From Rubrivivax sp. (GTDB lineage Bacteria > Pseudomonadota > Gammaproteobacteria > Burkholderiales > Burkholderiaceae_C): a stretch of DNA of 37,736 nt. Below the pieces are notes generated by a model. It was not told where the DNA came from. It was given only the letters and a program-made list of their open reading frames with translations, and ran no database searches. Each line of letters opens with the position of its first letter. The first letter of the stretch is position 1. Positions 1 to 9,006 of the stretch are shown here, one piece after another. The stretch lies in assembly GCA_030680415.1 (NCBI GenBank), contig JAUXVE010000039.1, forward strand, positions 1-37,736. The letters are read 5' to 3'. Both the position numbers and the translations under genes were made by a program.

Positions 1-34
1 GGGCGCGCAAAAGATGCGCCGCCAGGGCACCAAA

Positions 35-466
35 TCATGTGGCGAGGCTATTCAGAACTGCAATCCCTTTGCAGAGGTCTGTCCCTGCGCGATTGGACAT
101 CGGATTAGGCGAAAACTTCTGGGTAAAGGGCAGGCCTAGCCACGCAAAGACCTTGCAGAAATGCAGGCGAACGAGAGCGTGCGGGTAGTCGACCAGTTCC
201 ACCTGCCAGGGCTGGGGCGCGGCGATGGTGATGCCGATCTCCTCGTGCAGCTCGCGCCGCAGCGCCTGCTCGATGCTCTCGCCGGCTTCGACCTTGCCGC
301 CGGGGAATTCCCAGTAGCCCGCATAGACCTTGCCCGGCGGGCGCGAGGTGAGAAGGAAGCGGCCGCCGGCGTCGATCAGTACGCCTACCGCGACGTCCAC
401 CGGACTGCGCGGCGCCTGTTTCTCGGCATTCATCGGCGCGTGTTCAGCGCTCACGGCGCCCTGCAT
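35..466 (-). CDS. MutT-like Nudix hydrolase (8-oxo-dGTP diphosphatase type) with replaced C-terminus
   Basis: A Nudix-box protein, probably an 8-oxo-dGTP diphosphatase that cleans the nucleotide pool. The N-terminal fold is intact, with the strand VDVAVGVLIDAGGRFLL followed by a complete Nudix box (GGKVEAGESIEQALRRELHEE, glutamates in the GX5EX7REUXEEXGU pattern). Similarity stops after about residue 110 (HFCKVFAW). The last 33 residues do not look like the usual MutT tail and are encoded by DNA (about 35-135) with a different, more AT-rich texture, so the true 3' end was probably lost by insertion or rearrangement. The start is at 466, overlapping the upstream ATPase by 23 bp, or at the ATG at 433 just past that gene's stop. 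It is the last gene of the argB-side minus-strand run. Family assignment is secure; activity of this version is doubtful. Confidence 0.75.
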   Translation of the reverse strand: MQGAVSAEHAPMNAEKQAPRSPVDVAVGVLIDAGGRFLLTSRPPGKVYAGYWEFPGGKVEAGESIEQALRRELHEEIGITIAAPQPWQVELVDYPHALVRLHFCKVFAWLGLPFTQKFSPNPMSNRAGTDLCKGIAVLNSLAT

Positions 467-1316
467 AGTCGCGCGCGAACTGCTGCGCCACCCGGCCCGA
501 ACGCGAACCGCGCTCCAGCGCCCACACCAGCGACTCCTGCCGCGCCTGGCGAATAGCGTCCTCGTCGGCGCCGAAGAAGCGCAACCACTGAGCGACGATG
601 GCCAGGTACTCGGCCTGCGTGAAGGGGTAGAAGCTGATCCACAGGCCGAAGCGCTCGGACAGCGAGATCTTCTCCTCCACCCCCTCGCCCGGATGCACCT
701 CGCCGTCCTCGGTGTGCTGGTAGCTGAGGTTTTCCTTCATGTACTCGGGCAGCAGGTGGCGGCGGTTGCTGGTGGCATAGATCAGCAGGTTGTCGCTGGC
801 CTGCGCCACCGAGCCGTCGAGCACGCTCTTGAGCGCCTTGTAGCCGGGCTCGCCTTCGTCGAAGCTGAGGTCGTCGCAGAAGACGATGAAGCGCTCGGGC
901 CGTTCGGCCACCAGGTCGACGAGGTCGGGCAGGTCCACCAGATCGGCCTTGTCGACCTCGATCAGCCGCAGACCGCGCGGCGCGAACTCGTTCAGGCAGG
1001 CCTTGATGAGCGAGCTCTTGCCGGTGCCGCGGGCGCCGGTGAGCAACACGTTGTTGGCGCCGCGACCGGCCACGAACTGTTCGGTGTTGCGCAGCAGGCG
1101 CTCCTTCTGCGGCTCGACCTCCTTCAGGTCGGCCAAGCGGATGGTGGACACATGCCGCACCGGCTCCAGCACGCCGGCGCTGCCGCGGCGGCGGTAGCGC
1201 AAGGCCACCGAGGCGGCCCAGTCGGGCGCCGTGGCTGCATGCGGCAGCACGGCTTCCAGGCGCGCGAGCAGCGATTCGGCGCGCGCCAGCAGCGATTCGA
1301 CGGCAGGCAGGGTCAA
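444..1316 (-). CDS. DUF815-family P-loop ATPase
   Basis: An AAA-like ATP-binding protein of the DUF815 family; the cellular role of the family is not established. Counted from the TTG at 1316 it has 290 residues, with a Walker A motif GARGTGKSS at 94-102 and a Walker B-like strand FIVFCDDLSF near 143-152. The segments YATSNRRHLLPEYM and LSERFGLWISFYPF are typical of the family. I chose TTG 1316 because GGAGG lies just upstream of it; the reading frame stays open to an in-frame start at 1385, which would add 23 residues of poor family character and overlap the slmA-like gene. It lies between the slmA-like regulator and the Nudix gene in one direction, a common betaproteobacterial order. The family call is firm and the start moderately so. 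Confidence 0.85.
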   Translation of the reverse strand: MTLPAVESLLARAESLLARLEAVLPHAATAPDWAASVALRYRRRGSAGVLEPVRHVSTIRLADLKEVEPQKERLLRNTEQFVAGRGANNVLLTGARGTGKSSLIKACLNEFAPRGLRLIEVDKADLVDLPDLVDLVAERPERFIVFCDDLSFDEGEPGYKALKSVLDGSVAQASDNLLIYATSNRRHLLPEYMKENLSYQHTEDGEVHPGEGVEEKISLSERFGLWISFYPFTQAEYLAIVAQWLRFFGADEDAIRQARQESLVWALERGSRSGRVAQQFARDYAGRRER

Positions 1317-1381
1317 TGGAGGTCCTCCGGGCTCATGCTGCGAGTGTATGCAGCGCTGGCAATCAGCCACCACCGTGGGCC

Positions 1382-2053
1382 TCAAGAGGTGAGGCGTTGC
1401 AGCGCGGGCTCGAGGTGTTCGGTAGGCAAGCGCTTGAAGCCCGAGCGCGCGTAGCGCTGCAGGCGGCCGACGAGCAGCGCCGTCAACGCCGACGCCAGCG
1501 CCTGCGCATCGACCGTGGGCGTGGCTGATCCCGCCGCCTCGGCCGCCAGGCGCAGGCTCTGCCGCAGTTGGGATTCGACGCGGTCGAAGAACTGGCTCAT
1601 GCGCGCCGTCAGCCGTTCGTGCTCGAAGACGAGCGCGTCGCCGACCATCACGCGCGCCATGCCGGGGTTCCTTTCACCGAACTGCAGCAGCACGGCGGCG
1701 ATCTTCTGCGCCTGCGCAGCGCCCGAGGGTTCGCGCTCGACGATCTGGTTGACGAGCGTGAAGATGCTGGTTTCGATGAACTCGATCAGACCCTCGAACA
1801 TCTGCGCCTTGCTTGCAAAGTGGCGGTAGAGCGCCGCTTCGCTGACTTCCAGCCGCGCCGCCAGCGCAGCCGTGGTGACGCGCTCGGCGCCGGGCTGCTC
1901 GAGCATGCGGGCCAGCGTCTGCAGGATCTGCACGCGGCGCTCGCCGGGACGCGGCCGTTTGCGGGCAAGGGCGGGCGCGGAACCGGGCTCGACCGCGGGC
2001 GCTGCTGGGCCTTCACCTTCGACCGGGTTCGGTGCTTCGGGGCTGGCGGTCAC
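1382..2053 (-). CDS. slmA: TetR-family nucleoid occlusion factor SlmA
   Basis: A TetR-type DNA-binding protein matching the SlmA group, which in E. coli binds chromosomal SBS sites and blocks FtsZ assembly over unsegregated DNA. The N-terminal helix-turn-helix is clear (TTAALAARLEVSEAALYRHF), followed by the SlmA-like FEGLIEFIETSIFTLVNQI and a helical dimerisation/FtsZ-binding domain with NPGMARVMVGDALVFE. The frame is open up to 2131, but the GTG at 2053 gives a family-like length (223 residues) with an alanine/proline-rich leader. It sits between the HAD nucleotidase and the DUF815 ATPase in the same direction; this argB-nucleotidase-slmA order is characteristic of Burkholderiales. The function is inferred from family similarity. 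Confidence 0.85.
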   Translation of the reverse strand: MTASPEAPNPVEGEGPAAPAVEPGSAPALARKRPRPGERRVQILQTLARMLEQPGAERVTTAALAARLEVSEAALYRHFASKAQMFEGLIEFIETSIFTLVNQIVEREPSGAAQAQKIAAVLLQFGERNPGMARVMVGDALVFEHERLTARMSQFFDRVESQLRQSLRLAAEAAGSATPTVDAQALASALTALLVGRLQRYARSGFKRLPTEHLEPALQRLTS

Positions 2054-2208
2054 GAGAGTCGGTGGGCGAAGGATGCAGGGGAATTCTGGCACACGGCCTG
2101 CGGGGCCTTTGGTGCAGGTAAACACTGACATTCAAGCGCTCGCGGCGGGGCAGGAAACCGCGTCGCGTAGCGGCGGGTCGCGAGCGCAGCGCGAGAACTC
2201 GCACGCTG

Positions 2209-2859
2209 TCAGCGCCGCAACTGGCGCAGCGCCGCCACGCGTCGGTCCACGCCCGCTGCCGAGCGCAGGCCGGGGCGGAAGCGGCGCATCCACACGGTTC
2301 CCATGCCGAGGCTGCGCGCCGCCTTCAGGTGGCCCGGCGTGTCTTCGACGAGCACGCATTGCGCCGGGTGCACGCGCAGCCGTGCCGCCAGGCGGCGCAG
2401 CATGCGCGTGTCGGGTTTGGGCCGCAGCTGGCCGAACATGTGCATGTCCTCGATGGTGACGATCTGCTCGAAGCAGCGGGCGATGCCGAGCACGCCGAGC
2501 ACGCGTGCGGTGTAGGCGGCCGGCGCGTTGGTCAGCAGCACCTTGCGGCCGGGCAGGCCTTGCAGTGCGGCCAGGTCATGGCGGTGGCCGCGCACACGGT
2601 CCTCCAGCCCGGGGAGTTGGTGCGTGGCGTGCAGGAAGTGCCCCGCATCGACGCCATGGTGGCGTATCAGGCCGAGCAGCGTGGCGCCGTAGCGCAGCCA
2701 GTAGCGGCGGCGCAGCGCATTGGACTGCTCCTGGGTCAGGCCCAGGTGCAGCTCGATATACGCCCCCATGGCTTCGTGGATACCGGGCATGCTGGCGCGC
2801 GAGGCGTCGTGCAGTGTGTCGTCGAGGTCGAACAGCCAGACGGTGCGGGGGCCGCGCAT
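2209..2859 (-). CDS. HAD-family pyrimidine 5'-nucleotidase
   Basis: A 216-residue haloacid dehalogenase-fold phosphatase of the pyrimidine 5'-nucleotidase (SDT1-like) type, which would dephosphorylate pyrimidine nucleoside monophosphates in the cytoplasm. HAD motif I is FDLDDTLHD near residues 10-18, with both catalytic aspartates. Motif II is LLTNAPAAY, and motifs III/IV lie in RPKPDTRMLRRL and CVLVEDTPGHLKAA. A helical cap domain occupies about residues 20-90, including the family-typical MGAYIELHLGL and YWLRYGATLLGLIRHH. It starts 13 bp after argB ends and is very probably co-transcribed with it. The HAD family is certain; substrate specificity rests on the argB/slmA context and cap sequence. 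Confidence 0.88.
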   Translation of the reverse strand: MRGPRTVWLFDLDDTLHDASRASMPGIHEAMGAYIELHLGLTQEQSNALRRRYWLRYGATLLGLIRHHGVDAGHFLHATHQLPGLEDRVRGHRHDLAALQGLPGRKVLLTNAPAAYTARVLGVLGIARCFEQIVTIEDMHMFGQLRPKPDTRMLRRLAARLRVHPAQCVLVEDTPGHLKAARSLGMGTVWMRRFRPGLRSAAGVDRRVAALRQLRR

Positions 2860-2872
2860 CTTCGATCCGCTC

Positions 2873-3778
2873 TCAATGCGAGCGGATCATCGTGCCGTAG
2901 GCCTGGTCGGTCAGGATCTCGAGCAGCATCGCGTGCGGCACGCGGCCGTCGATGATGTGCACCGCGTTGACGCCGCTCTTGGCGGCGTCCAGCGCGCCGG
3001 CGATCTTGGGCAGCATGCCGCCGCTGATGGTGCCGTCGGCGAACAGCTCGTCGATCTCGCGTGCGCTCAGGTTGGTCAGCAGCTGGCCGGACTTGTCCAG
3101 CACGCCCGGCGTGTTGGTCAGCAGCATCAGCTTTTCGGCCTTCAGCACGGTCGCCAGCTTGCTGGCCACGAGGTCGGCGTTGATGTTGTAGCTTTCGTTG
3201 TACTCGCCGAAGCCGATCGGGCTGATGACAGGGATGAACTGGTCGTCCTGCAAGGCCTTGACGACGCTGGGGTCGATGGCGGTGATCTCGCCGACCTGGC
3301 CGACGTCGTGTTCCACCCGCGGGTCGTTCTTGTCCAGCAGCTTGAGCTTGCGCGCACGGATGAGACCGCCGTCGCGCCCGGTCAGGCCCACCGCCTTGCC
3401 GCCGGCGGCATTGATGAGGCCCACGATGTCCTGCTGCACCTGGCCGGCCAGCACCCACTCGACGACTTCCATCGTCTCTTCGTCGGTGACGCGCATGCCC
3501 TGGATGAAGGTGCCCTTCTTGCCCAACCTGGTGAGCGCCTCGTCGATCTGCGGCCCGCCGCCATGGACCACGATCGGGTTCATGCCCACCAGCTTGAGCA
3601 GCACGATGTCCTCGGCAAAGTCCTGCTGCAGCGCGGGGTCGGTCATGGCGTTGCCGCCGTACTTGATGACCAGCGTGCGGCCGTGGAAGCGGCGGATGTA
3701 GGGCAGCGCCTGGGCCAGGATCTCGGCCTGGTCGCGCGCGGTGATGTGGCCGAGATCGTGGTCGGTGGGGGCGGTCAT
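2873..3778 (-). CDS. argB: Acetylglutamate kinase
   Basis: N-acetyl-L-glutamate kinase, the second step of arginine biosynthesis: it phosphorylates N-acetylglutamate using ATP. The 301 residues show the amino-acid kinase fold with VIKYGGNAM (phosphate-binding lysine), the glycine-rich [29 protein letters not shown] in the substrate/nucleotide domain and the C-terminal YGTMI. The helix before the first strand ([20 protein letters not shown]) resembles the N-terminal extension of the hexameric, arginine-inhibited enzymes, so feedback inhibition is likely. It heads a minus-strand run with the nucleotidase 13 bp downstream, and a TACAAT -10-like hexamer lies about 30 bp upstream. The identification is secure. 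Confidence 0.97.
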   Translation of the reverse strand: MTAPTDHDLGHITARDQAEILAQALPYIRRFHGRTLVIKYGGNAMTDPALQQDFAEDIVLLKLVGMNPIVVHGGGPQIDEALTRLGKKGTFIQGMRVTDEETMEVVEWVLAGQVQQDIVGLINAAGGKAVGLTGRDGGLIRARKLKLLDKNDPRVEHDVGQVGEITAIDPSVVKALQDDQFIPVISPIGFGEYNESYNINADLVASKLATVLKAEKLMLLTNTPGVLDKSGQLLTNLSAREIDELFADGTISGGMLPKIAGALDAAKSGVNAVHIIDGRVPHAMLLEILTDQAYGTMIRSH

Positions 3779-3806
3779 GGCGGCTCGCGGGACGGTGGAT
3801 GTGAAG

Positions 3807-3812
3807 ATTGTA
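3807..3812 (-). promoter_or_regulatory. Candidate -10 element for argB
   Basis: On the minus strand TACAAT lies about 29 bp before the argB ATG, matching five of six consensus -10 bases. No convincing -35 hexamer is found 16-18 bp further upstream. The 126-bp gap is shared with the divergent CusF-like gene. Confidence 0.35.
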
Positions 3813-3904
3813 GGAAACTGCCGCTGCTACGCCGGGAACCCGGGGCCGGCAAGCGAGTCTCACACGATCAACTGTCAAGCTGCCGCGAGCAGCAGGAAAA
3901 CCGA

Positions 3905-4189
3905 ATGAAGAAAGCCCTGACCCTGTTTGCCGCACTCGCGGTGTCCACGCTGGCGCTGGCCCAGGTGCCGATGGCCAGCGGCGAGGTGACCAAGGTCGAC
4001 AAGGCCAGTGCTCGCCTCACGCTCAAGCACGGTGAGATCAAGCATCTGGACATGCCGCCGATGGTCATGGTCTACCGCGTGCGCCCGCCGCAGTTGCTGG
4101 ACGGCTTGGCCGTGGGTGACCGCGTGCGCTTCGCGGTCGAACGCATCGACGGCAATTACACCGTCACGGCGCTGTCGAAGGCGCCCTGA
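3905..4189 (+). CDS. CusF-like periplasmic copper-binding protein
   Basis: A 94-residue exported protein of the CusF-like copper-binding family, periplasmic Cu(I)/Ag(I) carriers usually attached to RND copper efflux systems. Residues 1-19 form a signal peptide (MKKALTLFAALAVSTLALA). The mature part is a small beta-barrel with GEVTKVD, LTLKHGEIKHLDM and PPMVMVYRV. Compared with E. coli CusF, the methionine pair (M53, M55) and the histidine (H42) are in place, while the tryptophan that caps the metal is M50, a substitution frequent in stand-alone family members. No cusA, cusB or copper ATPase lies nearby, so it looks like an orphan. It diverges from argB. The start is the ATG after CAGGAAAACCGA. 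Confidence 0.85.
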   Translation: MKKALTLFAALAVSTLALAQVPMASGEVTKVDKASARLTLKHGEIKHLDMPPMVMVYRVRPPQLLDGLAVGDRVRFAVERIDGNYTVTALSKAP

Positions 4190-4222
4190 CAGTCTGCCGG
4201 CATCGGCCTCGGGGGCCTGCGC

Positions 4223-4248
4223 CGTCGCCAGGGTGACGGCTGGCGACG
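4223..4248 (+). terminator. Hairpin between the CusF-like gene and the reductase
   Basis: CGTCGCCAG and CTGGCGACG form a perfect 9-bp inverted repeat around an 8-base loop, 34 bp after the CusF-like stop. No T-run follows, so it may be a weak or factor-assisted terminator rather than a classical intrinsic one. Confidence 0.4.
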
Positions 4249-4291
4249 CATGGCGCCACTACGATCTCTGGCTACGCCCACCGGAGTTGCC

Positions 4292-5386
<1,095 letters not shown>

Positions 5387-5391
5387 CTGCC

Positions 5392-6186
5392 TCAGCGCGC
5401 AGCCAGCAACTGCGGCAACACGCGTTCCATGTTGCGGTGGATCATCTCGCGCAGGGTGTCGACCTTTTCGGTCGGTGACAGCGCGTTCCAGACATTGGTG
5501 GCGTCCTCGTCGCGCCGTCCGGCGGCGATGCGCGAGGCGCGGACGTCTTGCTGCGCCACCACCTCGCCCGACTCGACATCCATCAGCTGCAGCCGGATCA
5601 TCACGTAGGGTCCGAGAAAGCCCACCGATCCCTGGCCGGTTTCGAGGTTCTTGATCTCGGTCGTCTTGTCGAGATAAAAGCCGATGCCCTCGACCGTGCC
5701 ACGGCCGACGGCGTGACCGCCGAGGACCGCGAAACTGGCGTCGCCGCGCCCACCCGTGACCAGCAGCACGTGGCTGAGCTGCTTGGCCGTGATCGCGGCG
5801 ACGATCCACGCCGGCAGTTCGGCGCGGCGCGCGCCGTCGGCGATGGCGCGCTGCTCGGCCAGTGTCAGCGGCGTCGTGGCGCGGTACATGTGCACCTGGG
5901 CCCGCGGCTGCAGCTTGTTCAGCGCCTCGTTGGCGGCGCGCAGCGCCGCCTGGTCGAAGCCCAGGCCCTTGAGGTCGACCGTGTCGCGCGACGTGCGCTG
6001 GAGTCGCGTGTCGGTGACGTCGGCCGGTTGGCTCAGCTGGAAGGTGTCGCCGAGCAGGGCGAACACCCCCACCGCACCGAGCGGCCGGCTTGTGGTTTGC
6101 GCCTGGGCCCGCGCCAGCGGCCAGACGGTGGCCATTGCTGCGGCGGCCAGCACTTGGCGGCGGCGGGGGTGGTGAGGGCTGTGCAC
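5392..6186 (-). CDS. Exported protein of unknown function, coupled to the acyl reductase
   Basis: I do not recognise the family. From the GTG at 6186 it has 264 residues and begins with an arginine-rich leader (HPRRRQVLAAAAM) and a hydrophobic stretch ending ALA-like at ARAQAQ, resembling a twin-arginine or Sec signal peptide. The mature part holds glycine-rich strands (VLLVTGGRGDASFAVLGGH) and a charged C-terminal helix. MIRLQLMDVESGEVVAQQDV resembles wording in periplasmic lipoproteins that combine a strand with 'variable cost' turns, but this is not enough for a call. GTG 6186 is preferred over TTG 6210 because GGAGG lies five bases before it. The gene starts 27 bp after the acyl reductase stop on the same strand, so the two are probably co-transcribed. 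Confidence 0.7.
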   Translation of the reverse strand: MHSPHHPRRRQVLAAAAMATVWPLARAQAQTTSRPLGAVGVFALLGDTFQLSQPADVTDTRLQRTSRDTVDLKGLGFDQAALRAANEALNKLQPRAQVHMYRATTPLTLAEQRAIADGARRAELPAWIVAAITAKQLSHVLLVTGGRGDASFAVLGGHAVGRGTVEGIGFYLDKTTEIKNLETGQGSVGFLGPYVMIRLQLMDVESGEVVAQQDVRASRIAAGRRDEDATNVWNALSPTEKVDTLREMIHRNMERVLPQLLAAR

Positions 6187-6213
6187 GGCGGCCTCCAGGT
6201 TGCTCTGCAAGGG

Positions 6214-8211
6214 CTAGAAGTGGATGCCGCGCATCATCTGCTGCATTGCCACCGCCTCGGCGCTGAGCTGCGGCCTGGCGCCCTTTTCTCCCTTGGCTGC
6301 TTCGCTGTCGGGGAACATGCGGAAGGCGGTGTTCATCACGATCTGCGCAATGCGCGGCGCCGTGGCGTGCAGCAGCTCGCCGGTGATGCCCAAGCGGGTG
6401 GCGATGCGCACGGGCTTGTGGATGCAGGCCTGGGCGATCATGTCGGCCGCCTCTTCGGGCGCCAGCGTGGGCACGTTCTGGTAGATCTTGGTCGGCGCGA
6501 TCATCGGCGTGCGCACCAGCGGCATGTTGATGGTCGTGAAGGTGACGCCGAGGTCGGCGTATTCGCTGCTCGCGCAGCGCGTCCATGCGTCCAGCGCCGC
6601 CTTGCTGGCGACATAGGCGGAAAAGCGCGGCGCGTTGGTCAGCACACCGATCGAGCTGATGTTCACGACATGGCCCTTGCGCTTCTTCACCATGCCCGGC
6701 AGCAGGCCCATGGTCACGCGCAGGCAGCCGAAGTAGTTGAGGTCCATCGTGCGCTGGAAGTCGTGGAAGCGGTCGTAGCTGCTCTCGATGGCGCGGCGGA
6801 TGCTGCGGCCGGCGTTGTTGACGAGAAAGTCCACGCCGCCGTGTTCGCGCTCCAGCGTCGCGATGAACTCGCGGCAGCCGGCTTCGTCGGTGATGTCCAC
6901 GCTGTAGCTGTGGACGCGGGCGTCCTTGCCCGCCGTGGCGCGGATCTGAGCCACCGCCTCGGCCAGCTTGTCCTCGCCGCGCGCGCAGATGATGGTGATG
7001 GCACCGGCCTCGGCAAACTTCTGCGCCGCGGCCAGGCCGATGCCCGAGCTGCCGCCGGTCACCAGCACCACCTTGCCGCCGACCGTGCCCTTGAGGCTGC
7101 GGTCGATGAACAAGTCGGGGTCGAGGTGGCGTTCCCAGTAGTCCCACAGCCGCCAGGCGTAGTCGTCCAGCCGGGGGCATTCGATGCCGCTGCCCGCGAG
7201 CGCTGCGTCGAGTTCGCGCCGGTCGTAGCGGGTCGGGAAGTTGACGAAGGTGAGCATGTCGTCGGGCAGGCCCAGGTCCTTCATCACCGCGTTGCGGATG
7301 CGCCGCACCGGTGCCAGCGACATCAGCCCCTTCTTCACGCTCTTCGGGATGAAACCCAGCAGCGCGGCGTTGATGAACAGGTTCATCTTGGGCGCGTGGG
7401 CGGCCTTGCTGAAGATGTCCAGCACGTCGCCGACACGGTAGCCCATCGGGTCCACCAGGTGGAAGCACTTGCCGTTCAGTGCGGCCTTGCCGTGGCTGAG
7501 GTGGTCGATGCAACGGACCACGAAGTCCACCGGCACGATGTTGATGCGGCCGCCCTCGATGCCGACGCTGGGCAGCCACGGCGGCAGGATCTGCCGCATG
7601 CGCTGGATCAGCTTGAAGAAATAGTAGGGGCCGTCGATCTTGTCCATCTCGCCGGTGCTGCTGTCGCCCACCACCAGGGCCGGGCGGTACACCGTCCACG
7701 GCACCTTGCACTCCTTGCGCACGATCTTTTCGCTTTCGTGCTTGGTCATGAAGTAGGGGTGCTCCAGGCCTTCCGCCTCTTCGAACATGTCCTCGCGGAA
7801 CACGCCTTCGTACAAGCCGGCGGCGGCGATGCTGCTGACGTGGTGCACATGCCCGGCAGCCACTGCCTTGGCGAACTCCACCATGTTGCGCGTGCCCTCG
7901 ATGTTCACCTGCACCTGCGCTTGCTCGTCGGCGCCCAGGTCATAGACGGCAGCGAGGTGGTAGACGGCGTCGATCTGGCCCTTCAGCGCCTTGATCGCTC
8001 CTGCCGCCACGCCCAGCTTCTTCGACGTGAGGTCGCCACTGACGGGCAGCGCGCGCGTCCTGGACACGCCCCAGTACTCGAGCAGCGCCGCGACCTTGCC
8101 TTCACTGCCCGGCCGCACCAGGAAGTGCACCTTGGATCCACGCCGTGCGAGCAGGGCCTTGACCAGCCGCTTGCCGATAAAGCCGGTGGCGCCGGTGACG
8201 AAATACTGCAT
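6214..8211 (-). CDS. Two-domain fatty acyl-CoA/ACP reductase
   Basis: A 665-residue protein made of two short-chain dehydrogenase domains, matching the bacterial fatty acyl-CoA reductases of about 660 residues known from Marinobacter, which reduce acyl-CoA or acyl-ACP to the fatty alcohol for wax esters. Domain 1 (about 1-370) is an extended SDR with TGATGFIG at 6-13, the typical HVHHVSSIAAAGL and the catalytic YFMTK. Domain 2 (from about 380) is a classical SDR with TGGSSGIG, NNAGRSIRRAIE, NISSIGVLTNAPRFSAY and the catalytic YVASK. These strings match the Marinobacter enzyme as I remember it. The ATG at 8211 follows AGGAGAGAGAC; an upstream in-frame start at 8310 would run through the regulatory gap. 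A wax ester synthase is not in the window. Confidence 0.88.
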   Translation of the reverse strand: MQYFVTGATGFIGKRLVKALLARRGSKVHFLVRPGSEGKVAALLEYWGVSRTRALPVSGDLTSKKLGVAAGAIKALKGQIDAVYHLAAVYDLGADEQAQVQVNIEGTRNMVEFAKAVAAGHVHHVSSIAAAGLYEGVFREDMFEEAEGLEHPYFMTKHESEKIVRKECKVPWTVYRPALVVGDSSTGEMDKIDGPYYFFKLIQRMRQILPPWLPSVGIEGGRINIVPVDFVVRCIDHLSHGKAALNGKCFHLVDPMGYRVGDVLDIFSKAAHAPKMNLFINAALLGFIPKSVKKGLMSLAPVRRIRNAVMKDLGLPDDMLTFVNFPTRYDRRELDAALAGSGIECPRLDDYAWRLWDYWERHLDPDLFIDRSLKGTVGGKVVLVTGGSSGIGLAAAQKFAEAGAITIICARGEDKLAEAVAQIRATAGKDARVHSYSVDITDEAGCREFIATLEREHGGVDFLVNNAGRSIRRAIESSYDRFHDFQRTMDLNYFGCLRVTMGLLPGMVKKRKGHVVNISSIGVLTNAPRFSAYVASKAALDAWTRCASSEYADLGVTFTTINMPLVRTPMIAPTKIYQNVPTLAPEEAADMIAQACIHKPVRIATRLGITGELLHATAPRIAQIVMNTAFRMFPDSEAAKGEKGARPQLSAEAVAMQQMMRGIHF

Positions 8212-8292
8212 GTCTCTCTCCTGTGTCGGGCAGCTCGATTCGGGGCAAGCATAGAGCCGTCTCACTAGAGAATTAGGCTGCGTCCCCCAGGG

Positions 8293-8328
8293 GTGAACCC
8301 TATATTTCACTTGTCAAGGCAAGCCTTG
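8293..8328. promoter_or_regulatory. Divergent control region with two inverted repeats
   Basis: The 167-bp gap between the acyl reductase and the phasin holds two perfect inverted repeats: GTGAA-N8-TTCAC at 8293-8310, whose spacer contains a TATAT core, and CAAGGC-AA-GCCTTG at 8315-8328. They lie where promoters of both genes would overlap and are candidate operator sites for a shared regulator of lipid-storage genes. No known consensus was matched. Confidence 0.4.
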
Positions 8329-8378
8329 CGCGGCCTTGTCGATTACTGCATCGCACCGATAAACCAAGAGGAATCACC

Positions 8379-8903
8379 ATGGTCAAGAAGATGAAGAGCA
8401 CGACTGCCGCTGGTCAGCAAAGCAGCCACCTCGCGGCGTCGGTCAAGGACTCGGCACAGCAGATCTGGCTGGCCGGCATGGGCGCCTTCTCCAAGGCGCA
8501 GGAAGAGGGCACCAAGGTGTTCGAGGCCCTGGTCAAGGAAGGCATGAGCCTGCAGAAGAAGACCCAGGGCATGGCCGAAGACAAGATCAGCGAGGTCACG
8601 GGCAGGATGAGCGCCATGGCCGACACCGTCACAGCCAGGGCCGGCCAGAACTGGGACAAGCTCGAAGCCATCTTCGAAGCTCGTACCGCCAAGGCGATGG
8701 GCAAGCTCGGCGTGCCGACGGCCAAGGACGTGGACGCGCTGGTCAAGCGCGTCGATGCACTGGCCGCCGCGGTGGCCAAGCTGTCGAAAGCCGCTCCGGG
8801 CAGGGCGCCGCGTGCTGCCAAGACGGCGAAGGCTGCGCCGGCCAAGGCCAAGCCGGCTGCCAAGGCACCGGTGCGGCGCGCGCGCAAGACGGCCGCGGCC
8901 TGA
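8379..8903 (+). CDS. Phasin with histone H1-like C-terminal tail (PhaF/PhaI-like)
   Basis: A polyhydroxyalkanoate granule-associated protein. Residues 1-130 form the amphipathic, coiled-coil-prone phasin domain (SAQQIWLAGMGAFSKAQEEG, VFEALVKEGMSLQKKT, LEAIFEARTAKAMGKLGVP, VDALVKRVDALAAAVAKL). From about residue 135 to the end (174) the protein is an Ala/Lys/Pro repeat tail (KAAPAKAKPAAKAP) like that of Pseudomonas PhaF, which binds DNA and links PHA granules to the nucleoid. The ATG follows AAGAGGAATCACC. The gene is divergent from the acyl reductase across a gap with inverted repeats and is closed by a strong terminator. PHA synthase genes are not in the window. Confidence 0.9.
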   Translation: MVKKMKSTTAAGQQSSHLAASVKDSAQQIWLAGMGAFSKAQEEGTKVFEALVKEGMSLQKKTQGMAEDKISEVTGRMSAMADTVTARAGQNWDKLEAIFEARTAKAMGKLGVPTAKDVDALVKRVDALAAAVAKLSKAAPGRAPRAAKTAKAAPAKAKPAAKAPVRRARKTAAA

Positions 8904-8957
8904 TTGCAGGCCTGGTCCGGACCGTGCCGCTGTACTGATGCGGCGCCGAACCTGCTC

Positions 8958-8983
8958 GAAGGGCGCCGCTGGCGCCCTTCTTT
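8958..8983 (+). terminator. Intrinsic terminator of the phasin gene
   Basis: A perfect 10-bp stem (GAAGGGCGCC / GGCGCCCTTC) with a three-base loop is followed by TTT, 55 bp after the phasin stop. It is a textbook rho-independent shape, though the T-run is short. Confidence 0.8.
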
Positions 8984-9006
8984 GCACCTGACCCGCCACC
9001 TCCTCC

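Noticed and set aside
5548..8268. Long plus-strand open frame of about 900 codons opposite the acyl reductase
   Set aside because: Antisense artefact of high GC third positions; Val/His/Asp-rich and without recognisable domains.
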